This document shows positions 4,909 through 6,229 of a stretch of DNA of 6,229 nt, in pieces. Below the pieces are notes generated by a model that did no database searches, had not been told where the DNA came from, and worked only from the letters and a program-made list of their open reading frames with translations. Positions within the stretch are counted from its first letter, which is position 1. Each line of letters begins with the position of its first letter. The stretch is from an uncultured Sphingomonadales bacterium. Its GTDB lineage: Bacteria > Pseudomonadota > Alphaproteobacteria > Sphingomonadales > Sphingomonadaceae. The translations under genes were made by a program, and so were the position numbers. Location of the stretch: contig CAIKKO010000585.1 in the NCBI GenBank assembly GCA_903828025.1, forward strand, positions 1 to 6,229. The letters are read 5' to 3'.

Positions 4909-6229
4909 GAAACGCGCCCTGATCCTCGCCGCGCTGCTCCTGACTTCGGCGTGCTCGCATGCCGATCCGGCGCAGCAGTTCGCCGCTGCCCGCAAGGCCT
5001 ACGCCGCCGAGGACTATGCCGCCGCGCGCGCCAGTGTGCTCGGCGCGCTCGATGCGGACGGCACAAACCGCGACATGCTGCTGCTGCTGGCCCGCGCGCA
5101 GCTCAAGCTGGCGGATGGTGACGGGGCGCAGGCGACGCTCGTTCGGCTTGAGGACGCGGGCGTGCACAGCGCGGACATCGTGCGGATGAAGGCCGAAGCC
5201 GCGATTCTGCGCGGCCAGCCCGAGGCGGCGCTGACGGTGCTCGGGCAGGACAGCGATCCGGAAGCCTGGCGCCTCAGGGCGGCAGCCCATGCCGCGCTGG
5301 ACGAGTCCGCCGCCGCGCTCGATGCGCTGCGGCGCGGGCTTGTCGCGGGCGGGCGCAATTATGCGCTGGTGCATGATTATGCCGCGTTCCTGGTGGCCGC
5401 GCAGGACTTCAAGGGGGCCGCCGCCGCGCTCGATACCTTGCGCCAACTGGGGCCCAAGCGGCTCGATACGCTGATGCTGGCAGGCGATCTGGCCGCGCAG
5501 CTTGGCCGGTTGGATGAGGCCAAGCGGTCCTACAGCACAGCGGCGGATGCCTATCCCACTCGGGTCGAGCCGCTGACCGCGCTGGCCACTTTGGCCGACA
5601 TGCAAGGCCAGGTCGATGCCGCGATTGTGCTGGTGGAGCGCGCGGCCAAGATCGTGCCCGGCCATCCGGCGGTCATCAATTTGCGCGTGCAGCTGGCCTC
5701 GGAAAAGGGCGACTGGGAAACCGTGCGCAAGACGCTGGTCCACGATGAGGCGACGCTCGATCCGCGTTCGCCCAACGGGCTCTCCTATGCAGAGGCGCTG
5801 CTCAGGCTGGGCCATCCCGAACAGGCGCGGGCGATTTTTGCGCAGGCGCTGCTGCTCTCGTCGCAGAACCCCTATGCGCGGATGATGCTGGCCGAAGCGC
5901 AACTGGCGACCGGCGATGCGGTTACCGCGCTGCGCACGGTCGCGCCGCTGTCAGACAGCGTGCTGGCCGGCCCGCGCGAGCTCGATCTGGCCGCGCGCGC
6001 GGCGCAGGCCGCTGGTGACCCCTCGGCCGCTGCCATCGCGGCGCGGCTCCACGCCCCGCAGTTCAAGGCCAACCAGCAGCTCGCCGCCGCCGGTCAGGCC
6101 GCGCTTGCCCGGCAGGACTGGACCGGAGCGCTGGCCGCCTATCGCCAGCTGCCCGGCTATGACAGCGATCCGGAAGTGCTGCGCCGGTTGGCGACCGCCG
6201 CGATCCATGCGGGGCAAGCCGATGCTGCC
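4907..6229 (+). CDS. TPR-repeat lipoprotein, 3' end beyond the window
   Basis: The frame stays open for 441 codons to the last base of the window, so the C terminus is missing. Residues 1-15 are a lipoprotein signal peptide (MKR, hydrophobic core, T-S-A-C) with Cys16 as the predicted lipidated residue and Ser17 after it, suggesting an outer-membrane lipoprotein facing the periplasm. From about residue 22 to the end the protein is a chain of Ala-rich helix pairs with TPR spacing, for example around AARKAYAAEDYAAARASVLGAL, LAGDLAAQLGRLDEAKRSYSTA and YAEALLRLGHPEQARAIFAQAL, so it is probably a protein-protein scaffold. The overall style resembles the long TPR lipoproteins of exopolysaccharide / PEP-CTERM export loci (PrsT-like), but no partner gene is visible. 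It lies 51 nt after the hydrolase gene and may be cotranscribed with it. The start was chosen because it gives a complete signal peptide and lipobox. Confidence 0.88.
   Translation, partial: MKRALILAALLLTSACSHADPAQQFAAARKAYAAEDYAAARASVLGALDADGTNRDMLLLLARAQLKLADGDGAQATLVRLEDAGVHSADIVRMKAEAAILRGQPEAALTVLGQDSDPEAWRLRAAAHAALDESAAALDALRRGLVAGGRNYALVHDYAAFLVAAQDFKGAAAALDTLRQLGPKRLDTLMLAGDLAAQLGRLDEAKRSYSTAADAYPTRVEPLTALATLADMQGQVDAAIVLVERAAKIVPGHPAVINLRVQLASEKGDWETVRKTLVHDEATLDPRSPNGLSYAEALLRLGHPEQARAIFAQALLLSSQNPYARMMLAEAQLATGDAVTALRTVAPLSDSVLAGPRELDLAARAAQAAGDPSAAAIAARLHAPQFKANQQLAAAGQAALARQDWTGALAAYRQLPGYDSDPEVLRRLATAAIHAGQADAA

Noticed and set aside
4901..5902. A 333-codon minus-strand open frame
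   Set aside because: It is antisense to the TPR lipoprotein, which has a signal peptide, lipobox and TPR pattern. The composition is His/Arg/Gln-rich shadow sequence.

Overview
This GC-rich window (roughly two-thirds G+C by eye) most likely comes from an alphaproteobacterium of the order Sphingomonadales (Novosphingobium / Erythrobacter / Sphingomonas type). The grounds are the endonuclease-type MutL, the protein styles, and the GATCCCCGCC / GGCGGGGATC palindrome, which I recall as common in those genomes. This placement is inference; no marker gene settles the genus.

Layout, left to right: (1) 1-1042, plus strand: the C-terminal part of mutL (DNA mismatch repair), cut by the window edge and interrupted by an apparent single-base frameshift in a G-rich run near 595-605. 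(2) 1042-1503, plus: a small proline-rich lipoprotein of unknown function whose start overlaps the mutL stop by one base. (3) 1504-2185: about 680 bases without a protein gene. It holds a TTGACA promoter candidate, a roughly 210-nt stretch that folds into nested long-range helices (candidate structured RNA, perhaps 6S-like), a strong separate hairpin, three perfect copies of a 13-bp tandem repeat, a perfect 29-bp inverted repeat of the REP type, and a 21-bp tandem duplication of its outer edge. (4) 2186-3757, minus: ychF (universal HAS-type P-loop ATPase with a TGS domain) followed 12 nt later by a MaoC-type hot-dog dehydratase, apparently one operon. (5) 3758-3874: divergent intergenic region. 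(6) 3875-4855, plus: a secreted metallo-beta-lactamase-fold hydrolase of the COG1237 type. (7) 4907-6229, plus: a TPR-repeat lipoprotein that stays open to the window edge.

The genes look mostly like housekeeping or envelope genes rather than a defence or mobile island. No IS element, tRNA, rRNA or CRISPR array was seen. The items most worth a second look are the mutL frameshift, the unannotated RNA candidate between the convergent gene blocks, and the dense cluster of repeats next to the maoC-like gene's 3' end.
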